The position numbers and the translations under genes were made by a program. From assembly GCF_014648195.1 (NCBI RefSeq), contig NZ_BMQQ01000010.1:113642-177331 (forward strand): DNA of 63,690 nt, given 5' to 3'. The DNA is from Streptomyces purpureus (GTDB lineage: Bacteria > Actinomycetota > Actinomycetes > Streptomycetales > Streptomycetaceae). The notes beneath the pieces are model-generated. The model was given only the letters and a program-made list of their open reading frames with translations. It made no database searches and was not told the DNA's origin. Shown piece after piece: positions 27,408 through 38,101 of this stretch (position 1 is its first letter; every line of letters starts with the position of its first letter).

Positions 27408-27447
27408 ACAGAACCAACAATGGATTGTCGACGGAGGAGGCACCGCC

Positions 27448-29108
<1,661 letters not shown>

Positions 29109-29112
<4 letters not shown>

Positions 29113-30422
29113 CCGGGGCCGACGACGGGCTTGTGGGCAATCGTTCCGCTGGGCAAGGGGGGCACCTCCCAGGCGAAGCTCTGGGGGCGGGTGGGCGCCG
29201 CCCGGCGGAGCCGGGCCCCGGCTTCCACACCATGTGGGCGGAGCTCCAAGAGATCGGTCGGCACCCCGACACCCGCGGCTACCGCCGCTACGCCTGGACC
29301 GGCGCCGACGCCGACTGCCGGACCTGGTTCCAGGAGCAGGCCGAGGCCCGCGGGCTGACGTACGAGACCGACCGCAACGGCAACCAGTGGGCCTGGCTCG
29401 GCGACCCCGCCCAGGGGGACGCCGTCGTCACCGGCTCGCACCTGGACTCCGTCCCCGACGGCGGCGCCTTCGACGGCCCCCTCGGTGTGGTGTCCGCCTT
29501 CGCCGCGCTCGACGAACTCCGCCGCAGGGGAGCGGAGTTCACCCGGCCCCTCGCGCTCACCAACTTCGGAGACGAGGAGGGCGCCCGGTTCGGCCTGGCC
29601 TGCGTCGGATCCCGGCTCACCGCCGGACAGCTGACCAAGGACAAGGCGTACGAACTCCGGGACGCCGACGGGATCACCCTCCCGGCGGCGATGGAGGCGG
29701 CCGGGTACGACCCGGCCGCCATCGGCCCCGACCCCGAGCGGCTCGCCCGCATCGGCGCCTTCGTCGAACTCCACGTCGAACAGGGCCGCGCGCTCGACCT
29801 GAGCGGCGACGCCGTCGGCATCGCGTCCGCGATCTGGCCGCACGGCCGCTGGCGGTACGACTTCCACGGCGAGGCCAACCACGCCGGCACGACCCGGCTC
29901 GTCGACCGCCGCGACCCGATGCTGACGTACGCCGAGACCGTCCTCGCCGCCCGGCGCGAGGCCGAACTCGCCGGCGCCGTCGCGACCTTCGGCAAGATCT
30001 CCGTCGAGCCGAACGGCGTCAACGCCATTCCCTCCCTGGTCCGTGGCTGGCTCGACTCGCGCGCCGCCGACCAGGCCACCCTCGACACCGTCACCGCCGG
30101 CATCGAGGCCGCCGCCCGCGACCACGCGCAGCGCCACGGCGTCGACCTGACCGTCGTCCGGGAGTCCTTCACCCCCGTGATCGAGTTCGAGCACGCCCTG
30201 CGCGACGAGCTGAACAAGATCCTCGGCGGGGCCGTCCCCGTGCTCGGCACCGGCGCGGGACACGACGCCGGTATTTTGTCCGGCTCCATCCCCACCGCCA
30301 TGCTGTTCGTACGTAACCCCACAGGCGTCTCCCACTCCCCGGCCGAGTTCGCCGCCGAGGACGACTGCGTCGCCGGGGTCCTCGCACTCGCCGACGTACT
30401 GGAGGGGCTCGCGTGCAGGTGA
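29109..30422 (+). CDS. M20 family amidohydrolase (allantoate/N-carbamoyl amidohydrolase-like) in hut operon
   Basis: A 437-residue metallo-amidohydrolase. Metal ligands lie in [19 protein letters not shown] and [11 protein letters not shown]. The dimer-arm and substrate segments [23 protein letters not shown] and GAGHDAGIL are typical of allantoate amidohydrolases and L-carbamoylases. Its place between hutU and hutF suggests that it performs the missing step, N-formylglutamate to glutamate and formate, in place of HutG. That is inference. The GTG at 29109 overlaps the hutU stop. Residues about 7-38 are low in complexity and derive from a repeat element, so the conserved protein may begin near MWAELQEIG (ATG 29232). 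Confidence 0.85.
29126..29220. repeat. Streptomyces-type intergenic repeat fused into the M20 gene's 5' end
   Basis: The stretch GGCTTGTGGGCAATCGTTCC... followed by small hairpins (CCCAG-gcgaagct-CTGGG; GCCCGGC-gga-GCCGGGC at 29200-29216) matches, from memory, a repeat common between Streptomyces genes. Here it lies inside the reading frame and adds about 30 residues of Gly/Pro-rich sequence without breaking the frame. Confidence 0.5.
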
Positions 30423-31747
30423 CGTACTGGCTGGAACACGCCTGGCTCGGCACACACGTCGAGCCGGGCGTGACCCTGAAGATCACGGACGGCCGGATCG
30501 CCGCCGTACGGACCGGGGCCCAGTCCCCGCCGCCCGGCGCCGAGATCCTGCGCGGCCTGACCATCCCCGGCCTCGCCAACGCCCACAGCCACGCCTTCCA
30601 CCGCGCCCTCCGCGGCACGGTCCAGGTCGGCTCCGGGACCTTCTGGACCTGGCGCGAGGTCATGTACAAGGTCGCCGCCCGGCTGACCCCGGACTCGTAC
30701 CACGCGCTCGCCCGCGCCGTGTACGCCGAGATGGCGCTCGCCGGCATCACCAACGTCGGCGAGTTCCACTACCTCCACCACGCCCCCGGCGGCACGCCCT
30801 ACGCCGACCCCAACGCCATGGGCGAGGCGCTGATCGCGGCGGCCGGCGAGGCCGGCATCCGGATCACCCTGCTCGACACCGCCTATCTCTCCTCGGGCTT
30901 CGGCGAACCGCCCACCTCCCACCAGCGGCGCTTCTCCGACGGCACCGCCGACGCGTGGGCCGAGCGGGCCGCCCAGCTCAAGGACCGCGAAGGCGTACGG
31001 ATCGGCGCCGCCGTCCACTCCGTGCGGGCCATCCCCGCCGACCAGCTGGCCACCGTCGCCCGATGGGCCGAGGACCGCCAGGCCCCGCTGCACGTCCACC
31101 TCTCCGAGCAGACCGCCGAGAACGACGCCTGCCACGCCGCCCACGGCCGCACCCCGACCCAGCTCCTCGCCGACCACGGCGTCCTGGGCCCGCGCACCAC
31201 CGGCGTGCACAACACCCACCTCACCGACGCCGACATCGCCCTGCTCGGCACCACCACCACCGGCACCTGCATGTGCCCCACCACCGAACGCGACCTCGCG
31301 GACGGCATCGGGCCGGCGGTCGCCCTCCAGCGGGCCGGATCCCCCCTCTCGCTGGGCAGCGACAGCCACGCCGTCATCGACCTCCTGGAGGAGGCGCGGG
31401 CGATGGAGCTCGACGAGCGGCTGCGCTCGCGCACCCGCGGCCACTGGACGGCCGCGGCCCTGCTGCGCGCCGCCACCGCCGACGGTCACGCCGCCCTCGG
31501 CCTGCCCGACGCGGGCCGCCTGGAGGCCGGAGCGCTCGCCGACTTCACCACGATCGCACTGGACTCCGTCAGGACAGCGGGACCGCAGCCGCGTCTGGCA
31601 GCTGAGACAGCGGTATTCGCCGCGTCGGCGGCAGATGTCCGGCACACCGTCGTGGCCGGTCGCCATGTCGTACGGGACGGGCACCACGCGCTGATCCCGG
31701 ACGTCCCGCGAGCACTGACGGACTCGATCGCCGCGCTGCACGACTGA
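30413..31747 (+). CDS. hutF: Formimidoylglutamate deiminase
   Basis: A 444-residue amidohydrolase-superfamily enzyme, expected to turn N-formimino-L-glutamate into N-formylglutamate and ammonia. Zinc ligands are in [17 protein letters not shown] and LHVHLSEQ. The substrate segment [12 protein letters not shown] and the C-terminal [26 protein letters not shown] are family marks that separate HutF from HutI and from guanine deaminases. It overlaps the M20 gene by 10 bases, so they are made together. The presence of HutF shows the five-step route through formylglutamate. Confidence 0.93.
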   Translation: MQVTYWLEHAWLGTHVEPGVTLKITDGRIAAVRTGAQSPPPGAEILRGLTIPGLANAHSHAFHRALRGTVQVGSGTFWTWREVMYKVAARLTPDSYHALARAVYAEMALAGITNVGEFHYLHHAPGGTPYADPNAMGEALIAAAGEAGIRITLLDTAYLSSGFGEPPTSHQRRFSDGTADAWAERAAQLKDREGVRIGAAVHSVRAIPADQLATVARWAEDRQAPLHVHLSEQTAENDACHAAHGRTPTQLLADHGVLGPRTTGVHNTHLTDADIALLGTTTTGTCMCPTTERDLADGIGPAVALQRAGSPLSLGSDSHAVIDLLEEARAMELDERLRSRTRGHWTAAALLRAATADGHAALGLPDAGRLEAGALADFTTIALDSVRTAGPQPRLAAETAVFAASAADVRHTVVAGRHVVRDGHHALIPDVPRALTDSIAALHD

Positions 31748-31764
31748 AGGAGACGTTCCACACC

Positions 31765-33012
31765 ATGAACAGCGCCCCCGAGACCACGAACACCCCCGCG
31801 GCGACGCCCGGCCCCGCGACGGCGAACAGCGCCGTCGCGGCGGCGGCCACCGTCATCACCAACATCGCCAGTCTGGTCACCAACGACCCCTCCCTCGGTG
31901 ACGGATCCCCTCTCGGCCTGATCCAGGACGCGGCCGTCGTCATCGACGGCGACCGAGTCGTCTGGGTCGGTGAATCAAGCAAAGCACCCGCCACTGACAA
32001 TCGCGTCGACGCCGGCGGCAGGGCCGTGATCCCCGGCTTCGTCGACTCCCACTCGCACCTCGTCTTCGCGGGCGACCGCACCGCCGAGTTCAACGCCCGC
32101 ATGTCCGGCCGCGCGTACACAGCGGGCGGTATCCGTACGACGGTCGCGGCCACCCGCGCCGCCACCGACGAGGCGCTGGAGGCCAACCTCACCCGCCACC
32201 TGGCCGAGGCCCTGCGCCAGGGCACGACCACGTTCGAGACCAAGTCGGGCTACGGCCTCACCGTCGAGGACGAGGCCCGCGCACTGCGGATCGCGGCCCG
32301 CCACACCGAAGAGGTCACGTACCTCGGCGCGCACATCGTCTCCCCGGACTACGCCGACGACCCGGCGGCCTACGTCGCCCTGGTCACCGGCGAGATGCTG
32401 GACGCGTGCGCGCCGTACGCCCGCTGGGTCGACGTCTTCTGCGAGAAGGGCGCGTTCGACGGCGACCAGGCCCGGGCGATCCTCACCGCCGGGCAGGCCA
32501 AGGGCCTGATCCCGCGCGTCCACGCCAACCAGCTGTCGTACGGGCCCGGTGTCCAGCTCGCCGTCGAGCTCGACGCGGCCAGCGCCGACCACTGCACCCA
32601 CCTCACCGACGCGGACGTGGACGCCCTGGCGAACGGCCGTACGGTCGCCACGCTGCTCCCCGGCGCCGAGTTCTCCACCCGCGCCGAGTGGCCCGACGCC
32701 CGCCGCCTCCTGGACGCGGGCGTGACGGTCGCCCTGTCCACGGACTGCAACCCGGGCTCGTCCTACACCTCGTCCGTCCCCTTCTGCATCGCCCTGGCGG
32801 TACGCGACATGCGGATGACCCCCGACGAGGCCCTCTGGTCCGCCACGGCCGGCGGCGCGGCGGCCCTCCGCCGCACGGACATCGGCCACCTGAGCCCGGG
32901 CGCCCGCGCGGACCTCACCATCCTGGACGCCCCGTCCCACGTCCACCTCGCGTACCGCCCGGGGGTCCCGCTGGTGAGGGAGGTCTGGCGCAAGGGGGAG
33001 CGGGTTTCGTAG
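31765..33012 (+). CDS. hutI: Imidazolonepropionase
   Basis: A 415-residue amidohydrolase opening the imidazolone ring to give N-formiminoglutamate. Metal ligands lie in [58 protein letters not shown] and [13 protein letters not shown] are diagnostic. The start ATG has AAGGAGA 11 bases upstream; the first 30 residues (Thr/Ala/Pro-rich) exceed the usual family start. It is the last gene of the hut operon, after which the conserved chromosome gives way to an accessory stretch. Confidence 0.96.
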   Translation: MNSAPETTNTPAATPGPATANSAVAAAATVITNIASLVTNDPSLGDGSPLGLIQDAAVVIDGDRVVWVGESSKAPATDNRVDAGGRAVIPGFVDSHSHLVFAGDRTAEFNARMSGRAYTAGGIRTTVAATRAATDEALEANLTRHLAEALRQGTTTFETKSGYGLTVEDEARALRIAARHTEEVTYLGAHIVSPDYADDPAAYVALVTGEMLDACAPYARWVDVFCEKGAFDGDQARAILTAGQAKGLIPRVHANQLSYGPGVQLAVELDAASADHCTHLTDADVDALANGRTVATLLPGAEFSTRAEWPDARRLLDAGVTVALSTDCNPGSSYTSSVPFCIALAVRDMRMTPDEALWSATAGGAAALRRTDIGHLSPGARADLTILDAPSHVHLAYRPGVPLVREVWRKGERVS

Positions 33013-33094
33013 CGGGGTCGGGGCGGGCCGGACCCACCAGGAGCTCAGGACCTCCGGCCCGCGCGACCGTCGAAGAGACCATTCCGCCCGATTC

Positions 33095-33260
33095 GGCAGC
33101 GGCGTGCGCAGCACTGTCTCCGACAGGATCGTACGGAAGACAAGCGCGTTGGCCCCTGAGCAGCGCTTGTCGCCTCAAAGGGCGTTTCGTCCTGGCGGAC
33201 GAGCAGCGGGATCAGGAGGAGGGCAGGCTGCTTCACGCGGTCGACGGTACGGAGCGGGTT
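33095..33260 (-). pseudogene. Remnant of an XRE/DUF5753 regulator gene
   Basis: Bases 33095-33190 closely resemble the part of the intact XRE gene around 37412-37520. Shared words are GGCAGCGGCGT, GTCTCCGACAGGATCGT and a matching GCGTTGG...CCCTGA. On the minus strand this gives fragments such as VLRTPLPNRAEW beside TLRTPLPDPAQW in the intact copy, but several frameshifts break it and neither end of the gene is present. In the following 33261-33582 I see no gene. Confidence 0.7.
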
Positions 33261-33582
33261 GATCGGGCGCTTGAGTACGCGTTCTCGACGTGTGCCGTGG
33301 TGTCCCTCTCCGCGAGCCGCGCCCAGGAACTGTCCTGATTCCGCCAGGTGGTCGAGACGAACCGGGCCGGACGGGCCCTCCTGTCCCTTGTGCCTCGGCG
33401 ATCGGGCCCAGACTCCCGGAGCCGGGACGAGTTGGTTAGCTCTTGTGCCGGGGCGGTCCCGGCTGCTACGGCCGGGGAGGCCGATATCGGTCTCTGCGAT
33501 GTTTGCGCTTGCGTAGAGGGATGCCGTGCCCGTTAGCGTGTCGCTGAAGGAAGTGGGCACGTCTGGGACATCGGGGGGTGAC

Positions 33583-34019
33583 ATGACGTCGGGGCCGCAT
33601 TCGGAAGCATGGCAGCGGCTGTTCGAGCAGCCCGGGCGGAGCCGGGACGGTTCGACGGCGCCGCGCATGTCGCTGGCATCGGCGGGCGGCGAGGGCGCTC
33701 CCGGCGACCTCAAGCACAGCGACGGGCCATGGACGAAGGCGGCGGGTGTCGCGGAGTCGTTGCTGACGAGCATGACGACCGCGAAGCATCGACTGACGGC
33801 CGCGCAGTCACTCCGGGAAACGAGGGACTGGCGAGTGTGGGCGTGCTGAAGTCGGTGCTCACCTCCTGGGAGGAGCGAATCGGCGCGGTCAAGGACGAGT
33901 GCGGCTCCCCCGCCCCGAACCTGCGTCTCGTCGCCAGGGATTAGGGCGAGCGGGAGATCAGGGTGAAGGCGTCCTTCAGCGGCGTCGGCGGCTCGTCCTC
34001 CGCCACGAAGGAGAAGTGA
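33583..34019 (+). pseudogene. Broken WXG100-like secretion-partner gene
   Basis: The first frame (ATG 33583) reads DLKHSDGPWTKAAGVAESLLTSMTTAKHRLTAA and then leaves the family pattern near 33810. The continuation NEGLASVGVLKSVLTSWEERIGAVKDECGS is found in another frame. That frame meets a TAG at 33942, after which GEREIRVKASF runs to a TGA at 34017-34019. Together these make one small helical ESX-like protein with a frameshift and one nonsense codon. Its neighbour downstream starts within its last bases, as in intact homologous pairs I remember from Streptomyces. Confidence 0.7.
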
Positions 34020-34448
34020 CGGCCGTGCTGACGTGGCAGCAGCTGCGGAACCTCAAGCTGACAGAGCTTCAGGACGCGGCCGACGGCTGGGGCGAGGTGA
34101 GCAACCGCGCCGACGCGGGACGGGACCGGGTGAGCAACGAGATGACCAACCGGCTCCAGCAGACGCAGAAGGGGGAGGCGGCGTCGGCGGCGCTCGGTCG
34201 GCTGAAGCAGTTGGACCGGAACGGAGAGTCAGATCTACTACGGAACTGACCCGGCGCACGAGGAGTTCGGCGCGCGGCGCTTCAAGACCTCGGCCGGGCC
34301 CCTGCCGCTGGTCGAGGGCGAGGGGCCGATCGACGCGCATTCGAACTACTTCAACCCGGAAAGAGGCAAGGACCCAGAGTCCGCCGACGCCATCGCGCGG
34401 ATCATTTCCGGACACGGCCACACGATCACGACTCAGGAGCACCGATGA
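34016..34448 (+). pseudogene. Collapsed DUF1023-like alpha/beta hydrolase gene with WXG-like N-terminus
   Basis: The GTG at 34016 opens MTAVLTWQQLRNLKLTELQDAADGWGEVSNRA..., the usual helical start of large Streptomyces proteins that carry a DUF1023 hydrolase domain. After about 75 residues the frame stops (TGA 34247-34249). From 34233 another frame reads IYYGTDPAHEEFGARRF...HSNYFNP...ADAIARII...TTQEHR to a stop at 34446-34448, which looks like the C-terminal end of such a hydrolase. The whole catalytic middle, including the nucleophile elbow, is missing. A large internal deletion that also shifted the frame explains this. Confidence 0.68.
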
Positions 34449-35077
34449 AGACGCCGCGTATGGTGCTGGCCGTCGCGCTGCTCACGTGGGCGTCGGCGTG
34501 CGCTGCGCCGGGGCCGTCGGAGGAACGCGGAGCGAGGAAAAACGTGTCGAGCGAGATCAGCCTGCAGAAAGCCGCGGAGATGGCCGACGCGATCATGCTG
34601 GATACCGTTTCGTCGGCGAAGCCGCCGCTGAATTGGGTGCACGACGCGTCAACGGAAAGTGGTTGCGGCGCCCACACCATAGACGGGAAGAAGACGGCTT
34701 CGGCCACGCGGCGGGCCGCGGTGATGACCGTGGTGTCGGAAGCGCGACGTGGAAGCCTGCTGGGTGTGGTGGAGCGACAGTGGAAGAAGCGTGGCTACGA
34801 GATCACGGGAACGAACTCGGACAAGCAGTTTCCGGCGATCTTCGCGCGGACGTCCGACGACTTTCGGATGAGTGTGGTCGTCGGCGCCAAGGGTCAATTC
34901 TTCTTCGAGGTCATCACCCCGTGTTTCGTTGATTCCGAGGTGGAGCCGCCCAAGACCGAGGACAACGGCACGCCCTTCGAGGGTTCCACCGTTCCCTCCC
35001 TATCCCTCCGTCCGCTCCGACTTCTGGTCCCTGGACACCCCTGTTTCCTCCACACCCTGACCGGCGGGTGCCGCTGA
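34445..35077 (+). CDS. Putative lipoprotein, probable frameshift near the C-terminus
   Basis: A 210-residue frame with a signal peptide and lipobox (LTWASAC, cysteine near residue 19), so it would be lipid-anchored outside the cell. The middle contains no domain I recognise. Its ATG overlaps the stop of the hydrolase remnant (ATGA), so it was once coupled to that gene. The last 30 residues (LSLRPLRLLVPGHPCF...) look unnatural. From about 34990 the alternative frame reads PYPSVRSDFWSLDTPVSSTP and stops at 35060, which resembles a genuine ending. A one-base indel is therefore likely, or a sequencing error. Confidence 0.55.
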   Translation: MKTPRMVLAVALLTWASACAAPGPSEERGARKNVSSEISLQKAAEMADAIMLDTVSSAKPPLNWVHDASTESGCGAHTIDGKKTASATRRAAVMTVVSEARRGSLLGVVERQWKKRGYEITGTNSDKQFPAIFARTSDDFRMSVVVGAKGQFFFEVITPCFVDSEVEPPKTEDNGTPFEGSTVPSLSLRPLRLLVPGHPCFLHTLTGGCR

Positions 35078-35209
35078 GGAAGGGCGACGTTGGCTGAGAG
35101 TCGCCCCCGACTCCCCCCGCGATCCGCCGCCGCCGCCCTGGACAGGCGGCTACGGACTGCTGAGCCACGTCGATGGATCGAGGCTGAGAGACCCGGTCGG
35201 CGGGGCGGG

Positions 35210-35617
35210 TCACGCCCTGACGTTCTGCTGGCGCAGCTCCTTGACCACGCGGCTCACGGTGGCGAAGTCGTCGTCGACGTGGAGCACGGTCAGGTCGTGG
35301 TGTACGGCGGTGGCACACAGCAGCAGGTCGATGGGGCCCGTGGAGCGGTGCTGACCGTGTTGCGTCAGCTTGTACTGAGCCGTCTCGACCCAACGCCAAG
35401 CGTTCTTCGGGACGGAAGCGGGACGGCACAGCGTGTCGATGCTCTCGGCGAGTTCGTCCCGATGGGCCGGGCCCGTCGCCGAGTAGAGGAATTCGGCTCG
35501 TGTCGGCTCACACAGATGGAACGCGCCCGCGCCGATGTAGGCCTCCCATGCGCTGATGGCCGTCGGCGTGCGGAACAGGTACCACAGCGCCGACGCGTCC
35601 AGCAGGTACGAGTTCAC
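35210..35617 (-). CDS. PIN-domain ribonuclease toxin, VapC family
   Basis: A 135-residue protein. The first acidic residue lies in YLLDASALWYLF, the Glu in TRAEFLY, and later acids in PIDLLLCATAVHH and VLHVDDDFATVSRV, giving the four-acid metal site of PIN nucleases. VapC toxins cut RNA, often initiator tRNA or rRNA. The GTG start overlaps the stop of the antitoxin gene by four bases, the normal VapBC arrangement. A short unannotated stretch lies beyond it (35078-35209). Confidence 0.88.
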   Translation of the reverse strand: MNSYLLDASALWYLFRTPTAISAWEAYIGAGAFHLCEPTRAEFLYSATGPAHRDELAESIDTLCRPASVPKNAWRWVETAQYKLTQHGQHRSTGPIDLLLCATAVHHDLTVLHVDDDFATVSRVVKELRQQNVRA

Positions 35618-35847
35618 GTGCGCCCTGCCCTCCGGGCCTTCTTGGCTGCCTCGTGCGCGGCGGCCGCTTCGTCGAACTCGCCCCGCGCGCCGCGTGCCGC
35701 GAGGTCTTCCGCCGCCCTGATGCGCTCGATGCGTTCGACGTACTCGCGAAGGGCCGTGTTCACCGTCTCCTTCTTGGTGCGCGTCCCCATCAGCTTCATG
35801 GCGGCCTCCAGGAGTACCTCGTCGAGGTCGATCTGAGTGACGGCCAT
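35614..35847 (-). CDS. VapB-type antitoxin
   Basis: A 77-residue protein with a ribbon-helix-helix N-terminus (AVTQIDLDEVLLEAAMKLMGTRTKKETVNTALREYVERIERI) and a charged C-terminal tail (EFDEAAAAHEAAKKARRAGRT) expected to block the PIN active site. The ATG at 35847 is preceded by GGGAGA. An earlier in-frame ATG at 35880 overlaps the stop of the upstream HTH gene (TGATG), so coupling to it is also possible. Confidence 0.85.
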   Translation of the reverse strand: MAVTQIDLDEVLLEAAMKLMGTRTKKETVNTALREYVERIERIRAAEDLAARGARGEFDEAAAAHEAAKKARRAGRT

Positions 35848-35867
35848 GGCGTCTCCCGCGATGTTGG

Positions 35868-35882
35868 TGATGTTTAGCATCA
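35868..35882. promoter_or_regulatory. Small inverted repeat in front of the VapB-like gene
   Basis: TGATG-tttag-CATCA, perfect 5-bp arms, lies 20 bases before the antitoxin ATG and overlaps the last codons of the HTH gene. Its position suits autoregulation by the antitoxin. Confidence 0.4.
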
Positions 35883-36680
35883 ATGTACATCGCCCTTGCA
35901 GTCGCGGCAGCGGCCTGGTTCGTCGCTGCGGAAGGCGCGGTCGCAGCCCTCGCAGGTCTGCATGGGGGTCTGCTTGGGGCCCTCCGGCTCCGGCGGGAGC
36001 TCCGGCGGCAGCCACTCGCGGAGGCGGTGCTCCAGCAGTCGTCCCGGCCAGCGGATCGTCCCGGCCGGCAGCTCGCCCGCGAGGGTCCGCGCGGCGGCGG
36101 ACGGGGCGACCCCGCGCTCCAGCCAGCGCTGTACGCCCGGAGCGAGGCGCCGGACGTCGGTCTCGGAGAGCAGCAGGCGGGGATCGAGCTGTCGCAGCCG
36201 GGCCAGCAGCGCGGCGGCGGGCTTCAGCTCGTCGGTGAGCTCGGGCACCACCCGGGGCTTGGGTTCGGTGCGCGTCTTGGCGGGCCGCTCGACGGGCCGC
36301 GCCGCGGGCGCCTTCACCTGTTCGGCGGCGTGCGGATGTTCGTACCAGCGCGTACGGGTGACAATACGCGCCCCGCCCAGCCGCTCGACCTTCCGCTCCA
36401 GATAGCCCGCCGCCTCCAGCTCCCGCAGTGCCTTGGAGATCCGCGCCTCGCCCTCGGGGAAGCGGGCCGTCAGCACCTTTACGCCGATCAGGGCGCCGTC
36501 GGGCAGCGACTGGATGTAGACCCCGATCCCGATCGCGCAGGCGGAGAGCTGCCGGTGCTGGGCGAGATGGTTGCCGACGACGGTGAACTTCTCGTCGTGG
36601 CGGTGCCGGACGTGGGTGACCCCGGCGACGGACGAACCGCCGCGCGCGGGCGTCCGCGCGCTAAACTGCGCAACAGTCAT
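35880..36680 (-). CDS. Helix-turn-helix protein with C-terminal zinc-ribbon-like motif
   Basis: A 266-residue protein. Residues 25-110 form a winged helix similar to replication-initiator or MarR-like folds (LSACAIGIGVYIQSLPDG...LTARFPEGEARISKALRELEAAGYLERKVERLGGARIVTRTRWYEHP). A basic linker and a helical domain follow, and the end holds CEGCDRAFRSDEPGRCRDC, four cysteines that could bind zinc. Similar proteins are numerous in Streptomyces as helix-turn-helix domain-containing proteins of unknown target, often in accessory DNA. The ATG at 36680 begins MTVAQFSART. Confidence 0.8.
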   Translation of the reverse strand: MTVAQFSARTPARGGSSVAGVTHVRHRHDEKFTVVGNHLAQHRQLSACAIGIGVYIQSLPDGALIGVKVLTARFPEGEARISKALRELEAAGYLERKVERLGGARIVTRTRWYEHPHAAEQVKAPAARPVERPAKTRTEPKPRVVPELTDELKPAAALLARLRQLDPRLLLSETDVRRLAPGVQRWLERGVAPSAAARTLAGELPAGTIRWPGRLLEHRLREWLPPELPPEPEGPKQTPMQTCEGCDRAFRSDEPGRCRDCKGDVH

Positions 36681-36858
36681 AGGGAAGCTGTTCTCTTCCT
36701 GATGATGAGGCCCTCGACCGGGATGCCAGTCCCGACCGGGGGCCGAAATCTTTTATGGGGCTTGTGAGTTGGCGCGACCGTACCGTGCCAACCAGCCGTT
36801 CTGCCACCTTGTCACCCGAACGTGTGAGACGTCTGGTTTGGGTAGGAGTGGTTTCACT

Positions 36859-36876
36859 CCCGTTCTTTGAAACGGG
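36859..36876 (-). terminator. Short hairpin after the XRE-DUF397 pair
   Basis: CCCGTT (36859-36864) and AACGGG (36871-36876) around CTTTGA, 18 bases beyond the DUF397 stop on the minus strand. The rest of 36681-36894 shows nothing recognisable. Confidence 0.4.
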
Positions 36877-36894
36877 ATGTCGTGGATCGTCGGT

Positions 36895-37095
36895 TCACAC
36901 ACCACCGGGTCGCAGAAAACCACGACCCACGGCGGTGACGAAGGCGCCCCAGGCGGCCGATTCGAAGATGAGCGCGGGGCCGGCGGGGTTCTTGCTGTCC
37001 CGGACGGGGACGAGGGGGAGGTTGTCGGCGACCTCCAGGCAGGCCCCGCCCTCATCGTTGCTGTACGAGCTCTTGCGCCAGGTGAAGGTACTCAT
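36895..37095 (-). CDS. DUF397 domain protein
   Basis: A 66-residue protein of the family that accompanies DUF5753-type XRE regulators in Streptomyces: MSTFTWRKSSYSNDEGGACLEVAD...VPVRDSKNPAGPALIFESAAWGAFV. In studied cases (BldB/AbaA-like loci) the small protein is thought to bind and antagonise its paired regulator. The ATG overlaps the regulator's TGA (ATGA), so the two are co-translated. Confidence 0.92.
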   Translation of the reverse strand: MSTFTWRKSSYSNDEGGACLEVADNLPLVPVRDSKNPAGPALIFESAAWGAFVTAVGRGFLRPGGV

Positions 37096-37934
37096 ATCGA
37101 CGGCTCGCACTGTGCTTCCTCCAACGTCTGCATGATGAACTTCCTTGAATCCGCCGGGGAAAGGGCCAGATCGCGAGCGCGATCGTAGCGGAGCTGTAAG
37201 AGGTCCACATCGGTCGTTCCGTCGATGCGGTTCCCGGAATAGCTGGTCTCCACCCAGGCCACCACACGGCCGTCCGCGAGCCTGAGGAACGTCACGTGGG
37301 TGCCGTTCAGCGCGTACAGCCCAGCGGAGTGCGGTACCACCTGGATGGTGACGTTGCGGCGGTCGCCTACCGCGAGGAGATGCTCCAACTGCTCCTGCCA
37401 TTGCGCCGGATCCGGCAGCGGCGTACGCAGTGTGGTCTCCGACAGGATCGTGCGGAAACCAAGGGCGTTGGGCCCTGACAGCAGCTCTTGCCTTCCGATG
37501 CGTGCCTTGACCTGGCGGTCCAGCTCCTCGCCTTCAAGGAGCCCCGTCTCCATCAGAGTGCGCGCGTACGCCTCCGTCTGGAGCAAGCCCGGCAGCACGG
37601 AGGCCGCGTAGTGCCAGAGGCTCACCGCCTTCGCCTCCAACGCCATGTACTGGCGGTACTTTTCCCGGAACTGCGTTTGGTCCCCCACCGCCAGCTCCCA
37701 CAACGCCAGCAACAACCCCGGCGTCCCGTAGTACGTGTCCAGCGCCTGGACCACCTCCGGGCCGCCCACCGTCTCGCCGTTCTCCATCTTGCCGAAGAGC
37801 GACCAGTCCCAGCCCAGCGTCTCGCCCAGCCGGCGCAGGCTCTCGCCCCGTTCGGTCCGCAGTAAGCGGAGCTCCTCCGCGAAGCGCTTGCGTGGCTCCT
37901 GGCTCCGGCCCGTGATCACCCGTCTCGGTGGCAT
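37092..37934 (-). CDS. XRE-family regulator with DUF5753, carrying two TTA codons
   Basis: A 280-residue protein. A helix-turn-helix of XRE type (residues 15-72, RKRFAEELRLLRTERGESLRRLGETLGWDWSLFGKMENGE) is followed by the DUF5753 domain (residues 95-270, YMALEAKAVSLWHYAASVLPGLLQTEAYARTLM...LLSGPNALGFRTILSETTLRTPL). Codons 24 (37863-37865) and 246 (37197-37199) are TTA, so translation should wait for bldA tRNA. The pair XRE-DUF397 is a common Streptomyces developmental or accessory regulator unit. A decayed copy lies at 33.1 kb. Confidence 0.93.
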   Translation of the reverse strand: MPPRRVITGRSQEPRKRFAEELRLLRTERGESLRRLGETLGWDWSLFGKMENGETVGGPEVVQALDTYYGTPGLLLALWELAVGDQTQFREKYRQYMALEAKAVSLWHYAASVLPGLLQTEAYARTLMETGLLEGEELDRQVKARIGRQELLSGPNALGFRTILSETTLRTPLPDPAQWQEQLEHLLAVGDRRNVTIQVVPHSAGLYALNGTHVTFLRLADGRVVAWVETSYSGNRIDGTTDVDLLQLRYDRARDLALSPADSRKFIMQTLEEAQCEPSI

Positions 37935-38101
37935 GGGGGTTCCTCCGTGGAAGGTGTGGAACTACCGGTGCCGGGCGGGGAAGTACAGCCCGTCTCGGTC
38001 TTCGTTCCCTGTTCCCCGGGCCATTCTCGTAGCGCCCGGAACGCGCACGGTAGTCGAATTCCGGTGCCTCGCGCTGATGTTGGATGCAAGGAGCGGAACG
38101 T

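Noticed and set aside
33045..33773. A 242-residue minus-strand frame over the XRE remnant and the WXG-like pseudogene
   Set aside because: It runs antisense to recognisable coding fragments for most of its length and in the wrong frame over the XRE remnant; composition is that of a chance frame.
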